Shown: positions 8,269-20,783, counted from the first letter of the stretch. The stretch: 45,526 nucleotides of DNA from Bacteroidaceae bacterium (GCA_017935785.1 JAGBGU010000052.1:1-45526), one strand, 5' to 3'. The notes: generated from the letters alone by a model not told the origin. Translations and numbers: made by a program.

Positions 8269-8905
8269 GCTTAATAAGATATTCGTTACACAAAATGAAA
8301 TGGCGGTTTCCGAAAAAGCCGCGGTAGCTGCTCAGCGGACTGGGATGTGCGCTGGTGAGAACCAGATGGCGCGTGCGGTCAATGAGTGCCCCCTTCTTTA
8401 TGGCATACGAGCCCCAAAGCAGGAACACCAGGTTGTCCCGGCCCTCGTTCAGACGGGCAATGACGGCATCGGTAAACTGTTCCCAGCCATGTCCCTGATG
8501 GCTGCCGGCCTGGTGGGCGCGGACGGTGAGCATGGAGTTGAGCAGGAGCACGCCCTGATGCGCCCATCGTGTAAGGTTTCCGCTCGTCGGTATGGGCGCA
8601 CCGGTTTCCTGCTGTATCTCCTTGAAAATGTTCTGGAGCGAGGGCGGGAACGCCACTCCGTCGTTCACGGAGAAGCACAGTCCGTGGGCCTGGCCCTCGT
8701 CATGATAGGGGTCTTGGCCCAGTATCACCACCTTTACGCTGTCAAATGGTGTGGCGTCAAAGGCATTGAAGATAAGACGCCCCGGCGGATAGCAGGTTCC
8801 GGCAGCATACTCGGCTCGCACAAACTGCACCAACTGCTGGAAGTAGGGTTGTTCAAACTGAGAAGAGAGCTGAAGTTTCCAGCTCTCTTCCATCTTTACG
8901 TTCAT
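8243..8905 (-). CDS. ung: Uracil-DNA glycosylase (family 1)
   Basis: A 220-residue base-excision repair enzyme that removes uracil from DNA. The water-activating motif GQDPYH lies at residues 63-68 (D65 catalytic), and the HPSPLSSYRGF motif starts at H187, which inserts into the minor groove in this family. Length and motif positions agree with classical Ung. It starts 36 bp after gpmI and overlaps the DUF3109 gene at its 3' end, so it is the middle gene of a gpmI-ung-DUF3109 unit. Confidence 0.95.
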   Translation of the reverse strand: MNVKMEESWKLQLSSQFEQPYFQQLVQFVRAEYAAGTCYPPGRLIFNAFDATPFDSVKVVILGQDPYHDEGQAHGLCFSVNDGVAFPPSLQNIFKEIQQETGAPIPTSGNLTRWAHQGVLLLNSMLTVRAHQAGSHQGHGWEQFTDAVIARLNEGRDNLVFLLWGSYAIKKGALIDRTRHLVLTSAHPSPLSSYRGFFGNRHFILCNEYLIKHGKQPILW

Positions 8906-8941
8906 ATAGAAAGTATATTATATATTAAGGTATATGAAACA

Positions 8942-10462
8942 TCAGTCCTTGATCAGGTTCTTTCCTGTCATCTCCTCGGGCTGTGCCAGTCCCATGATGT
9001 GCAGGATGCTGGGAGCCACGTCGGCCAGTACGCCGTTCTCTACGGCCGCAGCCTTGTTCTCTGTTACATAGATGAAGGGAACGGGGTTGAGCGAGTGGGC
9101 GGTGTTGGCGCTGCCGTCTGCATTGATGGCGTTGTCGGCGTTGCCGTGGTCGGCGATGATGATGGTCTCGTAGCCGGTTGCGCTTGCGGCATCCACTACT
9201 TCGCCCACACATTCGTCCACTGCCTTGACTGCCTTTTCAATGGCTTCGTAGATGCCGGTATGGCCCACCATGTCACCATTGGCAAAGTTCACCACAATGA
9301 AGTCGTACTTGTCTTCCTTGATGGCTGCCACCAGCTTGTCCTTGACCTCGTATGCGCTCATTTCGGGCTTCAGGTCGTATGTGGCCACCTTGGGGCTTGC
9401 CACCAGAATGCGCTCTTCGCCTTCGTAGGGAGTCTCGCGTCCGCCGTTGAAGAAGAAGGTTACGTGGGCATACTTCTCGGTTTCGGCCGTGTGGAGCTGC
9501 TTCAGACCCTTGCTGCTGATGTATTCGCCCAGGGTGTTCATTACGTTCTCCTTGGGGAAGAGGATGTGCACGCCGGTAAAGCTGGCGTCGTAGGGAGTCA
9601 TGCAGCAGTAGTGCAGGCCGGGGATGGTCTGCATGCCCACTTCGGGCATATCCTGCTGTGTAAGTACGATGGTGAGTTCCTTGGCGCGGTCGTTGCGGTA
9701 GTTGAAGAAGATAACCACATCGCCCTCCTTGATAGTGCCGTCCACGGTGCTGTTGTGGATGGGCTTTACAAATTCGTCGGTCACACTGTCGTCATAGCTC
9801 TCCTGCATGGCCGCTACCATGTCTGTCGTGTCCTTGCCCAGGCCGTTTACCAACAGGTCATAGGCTTCCTTTACGCGTTCCCAGCGCTTGTCGCGGTCCA
9901 TGGCATAGAAACGGCCCACAATGCTGGCGATGGCTGCTCCGGGAACTTCGGCACATTTGCCGTCAAGCTGTTCGATGAAGCCCTTTCCGCTCTTGGGGTC
10001 GGTGTCGCGGCCGTCCATAAAGCAGTGGACAAAAGTCTGCTTGATGCCGTACTTGCCGGAGATGTCGATCAGTGTGAACAGGTGTTCCAGGCTGCTGTGC
10101 ACACCGCCGTCGCTGGTAAGACCCATCAGATGCACGTTCTTGCCGTTGGCCTTGGCATATTCGTAAGCCGAAACAATTTCGGGATTCTGCATGATGCTGC
10201 CGTCTGCGCAGGCACGGTTAATCTTTACCAGGTCCTGATAGACAATGCGGCCGGCTCCGATATTCAGGTGTCCCACCTCGGAATTACCCATCTGGCCGTC
10301 GGGCAAACCCACGTTCTCACCGCTTGCAAGCAGTTCGCTGCAAGGATTTTCCTGTTGCAGACGGTCCATGTTGGGAGTGGGGGTATTGAAGATAACGTCC
10401 CCCTTGCCATGAGTTCCGACGCCCCAGCCGTCCAGAATCATCAAAAGTGCTTTCTTTGCCAT
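8942..10462 (-). CDS. gpmI: 2,3-bisphosphoglycerate-independent phosphoglycerate mutase
   Basis: A 506-residue, manganese-dependent enzyme interconverting 3- and 2-phosphoglycerate in glycolysis. D11 (LDGWG) and the phosphorylated S61 in QMGNSEVGH are in their family positions; the full two-domain alkaline-phosphatase-fold protein is present through the C-terminal ADHGNAD metal site. The frame stays open 45 codons upstream, but the start at 10462 ([14 protein letters not shown]) matches the family N-terminus and lies just downstream of a good promoter, so it is preferred. First gene of the gpmI-ung-DUF3109 unit. Confidence 0.95.
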   Translation of the reverse strand: MAKKALLMILDGWGVGTHGKGDVIFNTPTPNMDRLQQENPCSELLASGENVGLPDGQMGNSEVGHLNIGAGRIVYQDLVKINRACADGSIMQNPEIVSAYEYAKANGKNVHLMGLTSDGGVHSSLEHLFTLIDISGKYGIKQTFVHCFMDGRDTDPKSGKGFIEQLDGKCAEVPGAAIASIVGRFYAMDRDKRWERVKEAYDLLVNGLGKDTTDMVAAMQESYDDSVTDEFVKPIHNSTVDGTIKEGDVVIFFNYRNDRAKELTIVLTQQDMPEVGMQTIPGLHYCCMTPYDASFTGVHILFPKENVMNTLGEYISSKGLKQLHTAETEKYAHVTFFFNGGRETPYEGEERILVASPKVATYDLKPEMSAYEVKDKLVAAIKEDKYDFIVVNFANGDMVGHTGIYEAIEKAVKAVDECVGEVVDAASATGYETIIIADHGNADNAINADGSANTAHSLNPVPFIYVTENKAAAVENGVLADVAPSILHIMGLAQPEEMTGKNLIKD

Positions 10463-10500
10463 AATTCTTTCTTTTTTAAGTGTATTCTTTAATTCGTTTG

Positions 10501-10532
10501 CAAAATTACAAATAATGTGGCACGCCCACAAC
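10501..10532 (-). promoter_or_regulatory. Promoter of gpmI
   Basis: Minus strand TAATTTTG (10508-10501) fits the -7 consensus TAnnTTTG. About 20 bp upstream is GTTG (10532-10529), a partial -33 box. It is consistent with a short leader before the start at 10462. Confidence 0.5.
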
Positions 10533-10557
10533 CTTTGCCAACTCTTTTTTTGCTTCG

Positions 10558-10645
10558 GGCGGAAAAGTCCGCCACTTTTCGCGTCGCTAAAACCCAAACG
10601 CCGACGGAAAAAGTTTTCGGAAAAAGGATTGCTGCACCGGTGCAG
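10558..10645. other. Two palindromes between rnhB and gpmI
   Basis: GGCGGA-AAAG-TCCGCC (10558-10573) is a perfect 6-bp stem with a tetraloop. CTGCACCGGTGCAG (10632-10645) is a 14-bp perfect palindrome followed on the minus strand by CAATCCTTTTT. The second could act as the rnhB terminator; neither is a textbook terminator. Confidence 0.35.
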
Positions 10646-10675
10646 TGAGTAAAAAATCGTGGCAGACAGTCTGGT

Positions 10676-11287
10676 TCAGTCTTGGAAATCGAACTCCAGC
10701 TGGGGCGAAGTGCCCAAAAGGTTGAAACTGGTGCGGTGGTAATCGGTTGCGCCATGCAGGCGGATGGCCTCGCGGTGGGCTTTGGTGGGGTAGCCCTTGT
10801 TGCAGTCCCACTGGTACATGGGAAACTCCCGGTGAAGGCCGGCCATGCAGTCGTCCCTGTAGGTCTTGGCCAGAATACTGGCCGCCGCAATGCTCATGTA
10901 TTTGGCGTCGCCCTTGACAATGGTGGTATGGGGCACATCGTGATAGGGATAGAAGCGGTTGCCGTCCACTATTATCTCCTGGGGCCGAACGCGGAGCTGG
11001 TCCAGCGCGCGGTGCATGGCAAGGATGCTGGCACGCAGAATATTGATGGAATCTATCTCGTGATTGTCCACAACGCCCACCGCCCATGCCACAGCTTCGC
11101 GCTGGATTATCTCGCGTAGCTGGTAGCGGTGGCGTTCGGTAAGCTGTTTGGAGTCGTTGAGCAGGTCGTTACGGAAGTCGGGCGGCAGAATGACAGCGGC
11201 GGCATATACCGGTCCGGCCAGACAGCCGCGCCCGGCCTCGTCGCATCCGGCTTCAATTACTCCGCTATGGTAGAAATTCTCCAGCAT
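10676..11287 (-). CDS. rnhB: Ribonuclease HII
   Basis: A 203-residue enzyme that nicks RNA in RNA-DNA hybrids and at single ribonucleotides in DNA. The catalytic motif GCDEAGRG (D16, E17) is at the N-terminus, followed by [10 protein letters not shown], the IIVDGNR strand with a further acidic residue, and SILAKTYRD. The length is typical. The start codon is only 5 bp after sufS, so rnhB is the last gene of the long rimP-to-rnhB unit. Confidence 0.93.
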   Translation of the reverse strand: MLENFYHSGVIEAGCDEAGRGCLAGPVYAAAVILPPDFRNDLLNDSKQLTERHRYQLREIIQREAVAWAVGVVDNHEIDSINILRASILAMHRALDQLRVRPQEIIVDGNRFYPYHDVPHTTIVKGDAKYMSIAAASILAKTYRDDCMAGLHREFPMYQWDCNKGYPTKAHREAIRLHGATDYHRTSFNLLGTSPQLEFDFQD

Positions 11288-11292
11288 GGGGC

Positions 11293-12522
11293 TCAGGCAA
11301 ACATTTTGCAGACGCGTTCAATGGAGGCTGCGAGCACGTCCACCTCGTCCAGCGTGTTGTACAGTCCGAAGCTTGCCCGTACCGTGCCGTCTACTCCCAT
11401 GCGTTGCATAAGCGGTTCGGCGCAATGGTGGCCGGTGCGTACCGCCACGCCCAGACGGTCGAGCAGCGTGCCCATGTCCAGATGGTGGATTCCCTTTACG
11501 TTGAAGGATATCGGGCCGGAACCCTCAGCCCCGTATGCCATGGGACCGTACAGACACATGCCGGGAATCTGCTGCAGCCGCTCTGCGGCATAGTGTGCCA
11601 GGCGCTTTTCATACGCCTCTATGCGCTCCATGCCCAGATGGCTTACGTAGTCCAGCGCCTTGGCCAGGCCTGTGGTGGCCACATAGTCGGGCGTGCCGGC
11701 CTCGAATTTGTAGGGAAGTTCGTTGAAGGTTGTCTTTTCAAAGGAAACGCGCTTTATCATTTCGCCGCCTCCCATGTAGGGCGGAAGACGGTCAAGCCAA
11801 TCCTCGCGGCCGTACAGCACGCCCACTCCAGTCGGGCCGTACACCTTGTGTCCGCTGAAAGCAAAGAAGTCGCAGTCCAACTGTTGCACGTCCACTGCCA
11901 TGTGGGGCGCACTCTGCGCTCCGTCTATCACCACCGGCACTCCGTGGGCGTGGGCGATTTCCGTCATCTCCCTTATGGGATTTACAGTTCCGAGCACATT
12001 GCTGACGTGCGCTACGGATACAATGCGTGTGCGGGAGTTGAACAGCCTGCGGTATTCGTCCATACAGACCGTGCCTTCATCGGTAATGGGTATCACGCGT
12101 AGGCGTATGCCCTTTCTGGCCTGTGCCAGTTGCCAGGGGACAATGTTGGAATGGTGTTCCAGGGTGCTGACGATAACCTCGTCGCCCTCCTGCATGAACG
12201 CTTCGGAAAAGCAACTGGCCACAAGGTTCATGCTCTCCGTGGTGCCGCGGGTAAAGACAATCTCGTTTACTGAGGCGGCGTTCAGGAAGCGGCGTACCGT
12301 CTCGCGGCTCTGCTCGTGCAGCTCCGTGGCCTGCTGGCTCAGGAAATGCACGCCCCTGTGTACATTGGCGTTCACGTTATAATATTCGTCGGTCATGGCC
12401 TCTACCACGCAGCGTGGTTTCTGTGTGGTGGCGCCGTTGTCCAGATAGACCAGCGGGCGGCCGTACACCTGGCGTTGCAGTATGGGAAAATCCCGGCGTA
12501 TCTGTTCTAAATCGTATGACAT
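11293..12522 (-). CDS. sufS: Cysteine desulfurase SufS
   Basis: A 409-residue PLP enzyme converting cysteine to alanine and providing persulfide sulfur to the SUF Fe-S assembly machinery. The PLP lysine is K226 in FSGHKVYGP; the persulfide-forming cysteine is C367 in [11 protein letters not shown], the class II context. It starts 5 bp after sufD. No SufE or SufU sulfur acceptor lies in the window, so the acceptor must be encoded elsewhere or sulfur may pass to SufB directly. Confidence 0.95.
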   Translation of the reverse strand: MSYDLEQIRRDFPILQRQVYGRPLVYLDNGATTQKPRCVVEAMTDEYYNVNANVHRGVHFLSQQATELHEQSRETVRRFLNAASVNEIVFTRGTTESMNLVASCFSEAFMQEGDEVIVSTLEHHSNIVPWQLAQARKGIRLRVIPITDEGTVCMDEYRRLFNSRTRIVSVAHVSNVLGTVNPIREMTEIAHAHGVPVVIDGAQSAPHMAVDVQQLDCDFFAFSGHKVYGPTGVGVLYGREDWLDRLPPYMGGGEMIKRVSFEKTTFNELPYKFEAGTPDYVATTGLAKALDYVSHLGMERIEAYEKRLAHYAAERLQQIPGMCLYGPMAYGAEGSGPISFNVKGIHHLDMGTLLDRLGVAVRTGHHCAEPLMQRMGVDGTVRASFGLYNTLDEVDVLAASIERVCKMFA

Positions 12523-12527
12523 GACTT

Positions 12528-13870
12528 TTATTTACAGAGTTTGCAGTCCTTGCATCGGCTTAATTCTCCGCGGAAACGCTTTTCCGCCAGATGATGAAGG
12601 CGGTCGCGGAGGGATTCCAGCCGGATGGAATCAATCACCTCGCCCACGAAGGCGAACTTGAGCAGCATGCGTGCCTCATCCTCGGGAATGCCGCGCTGGC
12701 GCATGTAGAACAGGGCGGCGTCGCCCAACTGGCCTACCGTACTGCCGTGGCTGCACTTGACATCGTCGGCATAGATCTCCAGCATGGGCTGGGCATACAT
12801 GCGGGCTGTGCGGCTGGCGCACAGGTTGGCATTGGTTTCCTTGGAAACGGTGTGCTGTGCACCCTCGCGGACAAGTATTCTGCCGGCAAATGCGCCCACG
12901 GCCTCATCGTCGAGCACATATTTATATAACTGGTGGCTCTGGCAATGGGCGGCGGCATGGTCTATAAGGGTGTTGTTGTCCACGTGCTGCTTCTGGTCGG
13001 CAATGACGCATCCGTTCATGTATACTTCCGCTCCCGGCCCGTCCAAACGCACGTCCGCACGGTTGCGGGTAAGCCCGTTCTGCAGGGTAATGCTGTCAAG
13101 CACAGCCGTGCTGTTGGCCTGCATCTGCACATACATGTTGGACATCCGGCGGCACTTCACATGGGTCTCCTCCAGTTCGTACAGTTCAAGGTGGGCGTTT
13201 TCGCCCACAAAGATTTCTGAAACCTGGGTGGCCAGGAAGTTGCGGTCGTCAAGTGCGTGGTCGCATACCAGGATTCGGGCTTGCGCCCCGTCTTCCAGCA
13301 CAACCAGCACACGGCGGTTCACCATCAAGTCCACATCGGCACGGAGGATATTGACCACCTGTATGGTACGATCCACAACCACGCCGCGGGGCACGTAGAC
13401 CAGCAGCCCGTCTTGGGCCAGCATGGTATTGAGGGCGTTTATGGCATCCTTGCCCGAGCGTGCCAGCCGGCCGTAGCAGCGTTCCAGCAGTTCGGGATGC
13501 TGGACGGACGCCTTGTTCAGCGAGGATACAATCACTCCGTCGGGAAGCTGTACCTTGGGAAGGGCCTTGTCATAGAACTGGTCGTTGAGGACAAAATAGA
13601 GCGACGTGCTTAAATTGGGCACATCGCAGCGGAACACCTCATACGGATTTACCGGAATGTCCAGACGGCTCAGGTTAAGTCCGTAATCGGGGGAAAAGAC
13701 CTGTGCCACATCCGTATATTTATACCGTTCCGCTTGATGTCCGGGAAAGCCAGACTGCCGGAACGCCTCGAAAGCCTCCTGCCGTCTGGAATTCATCAGG
13801 GAAGAGGAATGGCGGCAGATAAGTTCCTGGGCCTGTAGGTAAAGGTCGATATATTGTTGTTCGCTATTCA

Positions 13871-13871
<1 letters not shown>
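12528..13871 (-). CDS. sufD: Fe-S cluster assembly protein SufD
   Basis: A 447-residue scaffold partner of SufB and SufC in the SUF complex. The C-terminal half is the right-handed beta-helix typical of SufB/SufD, with the conserved SHGSTVGQL segment and the RQRGIPEDEARMLLKFAFVGEV helix region. It begins one base into the sufC stop codon (TAATG overlap at 13871), indicating translational coupling. The very C-terminus ends in CKDCKLCK, an unusual small cysteine cluster. Confidence 0.93.
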
Positions 13872-14617
<746 letters not shown>

Positions 14618-14643
14618 AATCTGACTTTCTTCTCTAAATTAGG

Positions 14644-16089
14644 TTATCCGACAGAACCCTCCAGGCTTACGCCCAGCAGTTTCTGCGCCTCTACGGCAAA
14701 TTCCATGGGCAGCTTGTTGAGTACGTCTTTTGCGTATCCGTTTACAATCAGTCCCACAGCGTCTTCGGTCTCAATGCCGCGCTGGTTGCAGTAGAACAGC
14801 TGGTCTTCGCTAATCTTGCTGGTAGTGGCTTCGTGTTCAATTACTGCGGTTTCGTTCTGAGCGTCCATATAGGGGAACGTGTGGGCACCGCAGGTACTGC
14901 CCAGAAGCAGGGAGTCGCAGCTGCTGTAGTTTCTGGCGTTCTCGGCCGATGGCGCCACGCGTACCAGACCGCGGTACGAGTTCTGGCTCTTGCCGGCAGA
15001 GATTCCCTTGCTTATAATGGTGCTTGATGTGTTGCGTCCCAGATGAATCATCTTGGTTCCGGTATCAGCCTGCTGGAAGTTGTTTGTCACCGCCACACTG
15101 TAGAACTCGGCCTGGCTTCCGTCACCGGAAAGCACGCAGCTGGGGTATTTCCATGTGATGGCGCTGCCGGTCTCCACCTGCGTCCAGCTAAGCCGACTGT
15201 TGTCGCCGCGTAGGTGTCCCCTCTTGGTGACAAGATTCAGTACGCCTCCCTTTCCTTCCGAATCGCCCGGATACCAGTTCTGTACAGTACTGTACTTTAC
15301 CTCGGCGTTCTTCATGACTACAATTTCCACAATGGCGGCATGAAGCTGGTTCTCGTCACGCATGGGAGCGGTACATCCTTCAAGATAGGAGACATAGGCA
15401 TCCTCATCGCACACAATCAGGGTACGCTCGAACTGTCCGGTCCCCCTTGCGTTGATGCGGAAATAGGTGCTCAGTTCCATAGGACAGCGCACTCCCTTGG
15501 GGATATACACAAAGCTGCCGTCGCTGAAAACTGCGGAATTAAGGGCGGCAAAATAATTGTCGCGGTACGGGACAACTGTTCCCAGATATTGGCGCACCAG
15601 ATCGGGATGGTTCTTTACCGCCTCGCTTATACTACAGAAGATAATGCCCTTTTCCTGCAGCTTCTCCGTGAAGGTGGTCTTTACGCTTACCGAATCCATG
15701 ACGGCATCCACGGCCATGCCGCTCAATGCCATTCGTTCCTCCAAGGGAATGCCCAGCTTGTCGAATGTCTTCATCAGCTCAGGGTCAATCTCCTTGGGAG
15801 CGTCCTGATTTTTCTTGGCTGTGGGGTCGGCATAATAGGAAATGTCCTGGTAGTCTATTTCGGGCATCTTCAGGTGGCCCCATGTAGGCGCCTCTTGGGT
15901 CAGCCAATAGCGAAAAGCCTTTAGACGGAACTCCAGCAGCCATTCGGGCTCGTTCTTCTTTTGGGAAATCAGACGGACCACATCCTCTGAAAGCCCTTTG
16001 TCTATTATATCTGTCTGTACATCGGTGGTAAAGCCGAATTCATACTTCTTTTCCGCAACCTGACGTACAAAACTATTCTTGTCTTCCAT
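14644..16089 (-). CDS. sufB: Fe-S cluster assembly scaffold SufB
   Basis: A 481-residue core scaffold of the SUF pathway. Conserved features include the N-terminal [10 protein letters not shown]...[12 protein letters not shown] region, the [17 protein letters not shown] segment and the C-terminal [21 protein letters not shown] block, which holds the cysteine (C445 or nearby) assigned to cluster assembly in this family. The first 17 bp overlap the end of the cvpA-like gene, tying SUF expression to the nusA-infB unit. Confidence 0.96.
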   Translation of the reverse strand: MEDKNSFVRQVAEKKYEFGFTTDVQTDIIDKGLSEDVVRLISQKKNEPEWLLEFRLKAFRYWLTQEAPTWGHLKMPEIDYQDISYYADPTAKKNQDAPKEIDPELMKTFDKLGIPLEERMALSGMAVDAVMDSVSVKTTFTEKLQEKGIIFCSISEAVKNHPDLVRQYLGTVVPYRDNYFAALNSAVFSDGSFVYIPKGVRCPMELSTYFRINARGTGQFERTLIVCDEDAYVSYLEGCTAPMRDENQLHAAIVEIVVMKNAEVKYSTVQNWYPGDSEGKGGVLNLVTKRGHLRGDNSRLSWTQVETGSAITWKYPSCVLSGDGSQAEFYSVAVTNNFQQADTGTKMIHLGRNTSSTIISKGISAGKSQNSYRGLVRVAPSAENARNYSSCDSLLLGSTCGAHTFPYMDAQNETAVIEHEATTSKISEDQLFYCNQRGIETEDAVGLIVNGYAKDVLNKLPMEFAVEAQKLLGVSLEGSVG

Positions 16090-16558
16090 TTTCTGTCATT
16101 GCTGTATACAGCGCCTCGGGCACAGCCTTAAGCGGTGCGCACAAAACCGACTGCTGCATGGTGTTTTCTCCAATGATTTTCGTGGCGCATAGTACCCATA
16201 TCAGGGCGCCGATGATAAGCTGGAACTTTATCAGTCCCAGCAAGGCTCCCAATATGCTATTGACCGTTCCCAATACGAATAATTTGTCAAGTACCGTGGT
16301 TAATATTTCACCCAAGACTCCCAGTATGACCGGTACTGCGATCCAGATAAGGATAAATGCCAGCACATGGGCCAGGGTGGTATGGTTGTCTATGTGGGGA
16401 GCGATGGCATCGCCAACCATTGCATAGCACAATTTCGCTATCAAAAGTCCGGCAATCAGTCCGCCGAGCGATACTACTTGCTTAATCAGTCCGGTACGCC
16501 AGCCTCTGATAGCGCCCAGCAGCAGAAGAACCACGAGAATCCAATCTATAGTCTGCAT
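16073..16558 (-). CDS. cvpA: CvpA family inner-membrane protein
   Basis: A 161-residue protein with about four transmembrane segments (roughly residues 5-15, 25-45, 62-85 and 100-125). It has the conserved [19 protein letters not shown] start and the GLIAGLLIA helix of the CvpA/colicin V production family. Its position between infB and sufB is a recurring Bacteroidales arrangement. Its molecular role is not settled; other bacteria link it to envelope stress and colicin V export. The 3' end overlaps sufB by 17 bp. Confidence 0.88.
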   Translation of the reverse strand: MQTIDWILVVLLLLGAIRGWRTGLIKQVVSLGGLIAGLLIAKLCYAMVGDAIAPHIDNHTTLAHVLAFILIWIAVPVILGVLGEILTTVLDKLFVLGTVNSILGALLGLIKFQLIIGALIWVLCATKIIGENTMQQSVLCAPLKAVPEALYTAMTENGRQE

Positions 16559-16615
16559 CTGTATATATTAAAAACATTCCGGGAAGGCTTTTGCCGTTCC
16601 CGGAAACGTTGTTCT

Positions 16616-19417
16616 TTAGAGTTTTGCTTTAATCTCTATCTCGGCAAATGTTTCGATTATGTCGCCTTCTCTTAAATCGTTGTAGTTGACGAGTGAAAGA
16701 CCGCATTCGAAGTTGGTGGACACTTCCTTCACATCGTCCTTGAAACGCTTGAGCGCATTTATCTCTCCGGTGAACACAACAATACCGTCGCGTACCACGC
16801 GGGCCTTGTCTGTGCGGTGTACCTTACCGTCAATTACGTAGGCGCCGGCCACAGTACCCACCTTGCTGATGTGGTAAACCTGGCGTACCTCAACTTGGGC
16901 GGTAACTTCTTCCTTGATTTCGGGAGAGAGCATGCCTTCCATAGCGTCCTTGACTTCTTCTATGGCATCATAAATGACGCTGTAGGTGCGGATGTCCACT
17001 CCTTCCTGCTCAGCCAGCTTGCGGGCGGCGGCGGAAGGACGTACCTGGAAGGCTACGATAATGGCATCTGAAGCAGCGGCCAGGTTTACGTCGCTCTCTG
17101 AAATCTGTCCCACGGCTTTCTGGATTACATTTACCTGAATCTTTTCGGTAGACAGCTTGATGAGTGAGTCGCTGAGAGCTTCGATAGAACCGTCTACGTC
17201 TCCCTTGACAATCAGGTTGAGCTCCTTGAAGTCGCCCAGCGCGATACGGCGGCCAATCTCGTTCAAGTCCACACGCTTCAGTGTGCGCAATCCTTGTTCG
17301 CGTGCCAGATGTTCACGCTTGCTGGCAATTTCTCGCGCTTCCTGGTCTGAGTCCATAATGTGGAAGGCATCTCCGGCTTGCGGTGCACCGTTCAGACCCA
17401 GTATGGTGGCAGCCTGTGCCGGACCGATTTCCTTTACGCGGCGTCCGCGCTCGTCCAACATGGCTTTCACACGGCCGTAATGTGTACCGGCCAGCATTAC
17501 ATCTCCCACACGAAGGGTTCCGTTGCTGACAAGCACGGTGGCCACATAGCCTCGGCCTTTGTCCAGTGAAGACTCAATGATGGTACCCATAGCCTTGCGG
17601 TTGGGGTTGGCCTTCAGATCGAGCATTTCTGCTTCGAGCAACACCTTTTCCAGCAATTCTTCCACACCGATTCCTTTTTTGGCACTGATGTCCTGGCTCT
17701 GGTATTTTCCGCCCCAGTCTTCAACCAGGAAGTTCATCTGGGCCAGTCCTTCCTTTATTTTTTCCGGATTGGCTGTAGGCTTGTCTACCTTGTTGATGGC
17801 AAACACAATGGGTACATTGGCTGCCATGGCGTGGTTGATGGCCTCCTTGGTCTGAGGCATAATACTGTCATCGGCGGCAATGATGATGATGGCGATGTCC
17901 GTTACCTGGGCACCGCGGGCACGCATGGCGGTAAATGCTTCGTGGCCGGGGGTGTCAAGGAATGTAACGTGGCGTCCGTCCTGCAGTTTTACGTTGTAGG
18001 CACCGATGTGCTGTGTAATACCTCCGGCTTCACCCGCAATGACGTTGGTCTGGCGGATGTAGTCGAGCAAAGAGGTCTTACCATGGTCAACGTGTCCCAT
18101 AACCGTAACAATCGGGGCACGGGGAAGCAGGTCTTCTTCATCGTCTTCCGCCACATTGACGGCCTCGCTTACCTCGGTGCTGACATATTCGGTCTGGAAT
18201 CCGAATTCTTCAGCAACCAGATTGATGGTCTCGGCGTCCATGCGCTGGTTGATGCTTACCATGATTCCAATGCTCATGCAGGTTGCGATAACCTGAGTTA
18301 CAGGGATGTTCATCATGGTGGCCAATTCGTTGGCAGTCACAAATTCTGTAAGTTTCAGAATCTTGCTTTCTGCTGCTTCTGCCTGTATTTCTTCTTCGAT
18401 TCCGGCACGGATGGCTTCACGCTTTTCTCGGCGGTATTTGGCGCCCTTGCCCATCTTGTTGTTCTTGTTGGTCAGTCGGGCCAGGGTTTCGCGTACCTGC
18501 TTTGCCACTTCCTCATCGCTTACTTCTGCCTGAACAGGAGCCTGCTTGGGATGATTCTTGTGGCGCTGTTTGTTCTTGCCGCTGTTTCCGGCAGCGTTGG
18601 CATTATTGTTGGCGTTGTTTCCCTGGCGGTTCTTTTGGCTGCTGTTTCCGCCGTTGTTCTGAATCTGACTGGCTACGGCATTAACGTCTACGCGTTCCTT
18701 GCCGATGCGTGTTCTCTTTTTGCGGTCGCCTTGTCCCTGCTGGCCGTTCGGACGGTTCTTTTCCTCGCGTTCGCGACGTTTCTCCTCCTTGGTCTTCTTT
18801 TTAGGACGGGTGCTCTGGTTCAGGGCAGACAAGTCGATGTGTCCCTTAACCGTAATGCCGGGACCTGCCTGAGGAGCTGGATTCAAACGGAACACACCAT
18901 CCACTTCGGACCCAACTGCCGGCTTTTCTTCCTTTGGTTTGGGCGCTTCTTGTACTGTTTCGACAGCTTCGGGCTTCTGCACCGTTTCTTTTTCAGCCGT
19001 TACGGGCTTTTCCTGTACAGTCACCTCCTCCTGTTTCGGGGTTTCCTTGGCAGGTTCCGCCTCGGGTGCGGGCTTTGCCTTTTGGGGCGCATTCAGGTCG
19101 ATGTGCCCAAGGATCTTAGGACCTTCAACCTTTTCTACCTCCACCTTGATCATTTCGGCCTTCTTCTGTTGTTTTGAACGTGAAGACTCTTTTTTGTTTT
19201 CCTTGTTCTCCTGACGTTGTTGGCTCAGTTTGGCCGCTTGGCTGCGAAGTCCTTTGTCGGGAGAGAATTCCTTGAGCAGCATTTCATATTGCTCTTCGGA
19301 TATCTTGGTATTGGGGGTTGCCTCCACATCTCCGAAGCCCTTCTTCTGAAGAAACTCCACAACGGTCTGCAATCCTACATTGCATTCTTTGGTTACTTTG
19401 CTAAGTCTGATACTCAT
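16616..19417 (-). CDS. infB: Translation initiation factor IF-2
   Basis: A 933-residue GTPase delivering initiator tRNA to the ribosome. The N-terminal IF2-N helix domain (about 1-55) is followed by a long charged Lys/Glu/Pro/Ala linker and a Gln/Asn-rich stretch (about 60-310), an IF2 subdomain, then the G domain with GHVDHGKT (around residue 440), DTPGHEAF and NKVDKP. Domain II and C-terminal tRNA-binding domains complete it. The start at 19417 is supported by an unusually good Shine-Dalgarno sequence (19423-19432), rare in this phylum, just past the nusA stop. Confidence 0.96.
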   Translation of the reverse strand: MSIRLSKVTKECNVGLQTVVEFLQKKGFGDVEATPNTKISEEQYEMLLKEFSPDKGLRSQAAKLSQQRQENKENKKESSRSKQQKKAEMIKVEVEKVEGPKILGHIDLNAPQKAKPAPEAEPAKETPKQEEVTVQEKPVTAEKETVQKPEAVETVQEAPKPKEEKPAVGSEVDGVFRLNPAPQAGPGITVKGHIDLSALNQSTRPKKKTKEEKRREREEKNRPNGQQGQGDRKKRTRIGKERVDVNAVASQIQNNGGNSSQKNRQGNNANNNANAAGNSGKNKQRHKNHPKQAPVQAEVSDEEVAKQVRETLARLTNKNNKMGKGAKYRREKREAIRAGIEEEIQAEAAESKILKLTEFVTANELATMMNIPVTQVIATCMSIGIMVSINQRMDAETINLVAEEFGFQTEYVSTEVSEAVNVAEDDEEDLLPRAPIVTVMGHVDHGKTSLLDYIRQTNVIAGEAGGITQHIGAYNVKLQDGRHVTFLDTPGHEAFTAMRARGAQVTDIAIIIIAADDSIMPQTKEAINHAMAANVPIVFAINKVDKPTANPEKIKEGLAQMNFLVEDWGGKYQSQDISAKKGIGVEELLEKVLLEAEMLDLKANPNRKAMGTIIESSLDKGRGYVATVLVSNGTLRVGDVMLAGTHYGRVKAMLDERGRRVKEIGPAQAATILGLNGAPQAGDAFHIMDSDQEAREIASKREHLAREQGLRTLKRVDLNEIGRRIALGDFKELNLIVKGDVDGSIEALSDSLIKLSTEKIQVNVIQKAVGQISESDVNLAAASDAIIVAFQVRPSAAARKLAEQEGVDIRTYSVIYDAIEEVKDAMEGMLSPEIKEEVTAQVEVRQVYHISKVGTVAGAYVIDGKVHRTDKARVVRDGIVVFTGEINALKRFKDDVKEVSTNFECGLSLVNYNDLREGDIIETFAEIEIKAKL

Positions 19418-19422
19418 CTATT

Positions 19423-19432
19423 CCCTCCTCCT
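19423..19432 (-). promoter_or_regulatory. Strong Shine-Dalgarno sequence of infB
   Basis: Minus strand AGGAGGAGGG ends 5 nt before the infB ATG. Neighbouring genes in the unit lack any comparable site, as expected for Bacteroidetes. Confidence 0.7.
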
Positions 19433-19435
19433 TTT

Positions 19436-20767
19436 TTAAAGTTGTTCAAGTTGTTCGTCTGTCTCTGCTGCCTCTTCTGTTTCTTCTTCTGTCTCTTCTT
19501 CAACGTCGGAAGCGTCCTCGTTGAACTCGGCTGCAAGAATCTTCAGAATGTCATCAATTGTTTCTTCTTCAACATCAACACGGCTGATCAGCTCGTCGCG
19601 GGTGGCAGAAAGCACTTCGCGTGCCGTGCCAAAGCCGGCCTTCTTGAATTCTTCGATAATCCATTCGTCAACAACATCTGCAAATTCATCCAGATTAACG
19701 TCGTCGATAGCTTCGTCATTGTCACGGAATACGTCAATGGTGTATTCGGTCAGCATACTTGCCAACTTGATGTTGAGACCGCTTTTTCCGATGGCCAGTG
19801 AAACTTGGTCAGGATCCAGGTAGACCTCTGCTCTGCGCTCATCCTCGTATAATACTACATTGTTTACCTGGGCGGGGCCTAAGGCGCGGGCAATGAGCAG
19901 TTGGATATTGCTGGTCCAGTTGATAACGTCGATGTTCTCTTTGTGCAGTTCGCGCACGATTCCGTGTACGCGGCTTCCCTTTACGCCCACACAGGCTCCA
20001 ACGGGGTCTATGCGGTCGTCGTAGCTTTCTACGGCCACCTTTGCGCGTTCTCCGGGAATGCGGGCCACTTTGTGGATAGTAATCAGACCGTCCTGTATTT
20101 CGGGCACTTCAGACTCCAGCAGACGCTGAAGGAATAGCGGAGAGGTACGGCTGAGGATAATCTTTGGCGCGCCGTTTGTGTTGTCTACGCGCAGTATTAC
20201 TGCACGGGCGGTCTCTCCCTTGCGGAAGTGGTCACCCGGAATCTGTTCTGTCTTTGGCAGAATCAGTTCGTTGTTTGCTTCGTCAACCAACAGGGCCTCG
20301 CGCTTCCAGGATTGGTATACTTCTGCGCTCACTACCTCGCCCACGCGGTCCTTGTACTGGTTGTACAAAGAATCGTGCTCCAATTCCAGTATGCGGCTGG
20401 CCAATGTCTGTCGGAGGGTGAGGATTGCACGGCGTCCGAATTCTGCAAACTGTACCAATTGGCTTACTTCTTCACCCACCTCATAGTCGTCTTCAATGCT
20501 TCGTGCTTCAGAGATGGAGATTTCCAGGTTGGGGTCCTTTACTTCTCCGTCGGGTACTACTGTACGGTTACGGTAGATTTCAAAATCGCCCTTGTCCGGG
20601 TTTACAATCACGTCATAGTTCTCATCGCTGCCATAGGTCTTTGCAATGACACTGCGGAAACATTCCTCCAGCACACTCATCAGCGTGGCGCGGTCAATGT
20701 TCTTGTTCTCTTTAAATTCCGCGAACGAGTCAATCAGATTCACGGGTCCGGTTGTTTTTGTTGCCAT
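19436..20767 (-). CDS. nusA: Transcription termination/antitermination factor NusA
   Basis: A 443-residue RNA-polymerase-associated factor controlling pausing, termination and antitermination. The N-terminal RNAP-binding domain (about 1-130) precedes the S1 domain (about 135-205) and tandem KH domains (about 215-360, with GACVGVKGSRV and LAIGKSGLNIKLA). A short helical segment follows, then a highly acidic Glu-rich tail (about 415-443). It ends 19 bp before infB and starts 17 bp after rimP. Confidence 0.96.
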   Translation of the reverse strand: MATKTTGPVNLIDSFAEFKENKNIDRATLMSVLEECFRSVIAKTYGSDENYDVIVNPDKGDFEIYRNRTVVPDGEVKDPNLEISISEARSIEDDYEVGEEVSQLVQFAEFGRRAILTLRQTLASRILELEHDSLYNQYKDRVGEVVSAEVYQSWKREALLVDEANNELILPKTEQIPGDHFRKGETARAVILRVDNTNGAPKIILSRTSPLFLQRLLESEVPEIQDGLITIHKVARIPGERAKVAVESYDDRIDPVGACVGVKGSRVHGIVRELHKENIDVINWTSNIQLLIARALGPAQVNNVVLYEDERRAEVYLDPDQVSLAIGKSGLNIKLASMLTEYTIDVFRDNDEAIDDVNLDEFADVVDEWIIEEFKKAGFGTAREVLSATRDELISRVDVEEETIDDILKILAAEFNEDASDVEEETEEETEEAAETDEQLEQL

Positions 20768-20783
20768 ATATGTTTTTGTTTTT

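Noticed and set aside
8036..10492. 818-codon open frame on the plus strand
   Set aside because: It is antisense to the DUF3109, ung and gpmI genes, all of which have clear family motifs. Its translation has no recognisable domain, and open antisense frames are common opposite strongly codon-biased genes.
10460..10597. Longer gpmI start 45 codons upstream
   Set aside because: The added N-terminus lacks family similarity and would begin upstream of the likely promoter at 10501-10532.
17831..19177. 448-codon open frame on the plus strand with hydrophobic stretches
   Set aside because: It is the antisense of infB; the apparent Leu/Phe-rich segments are the complement of its Lys/Glu-rich linker.
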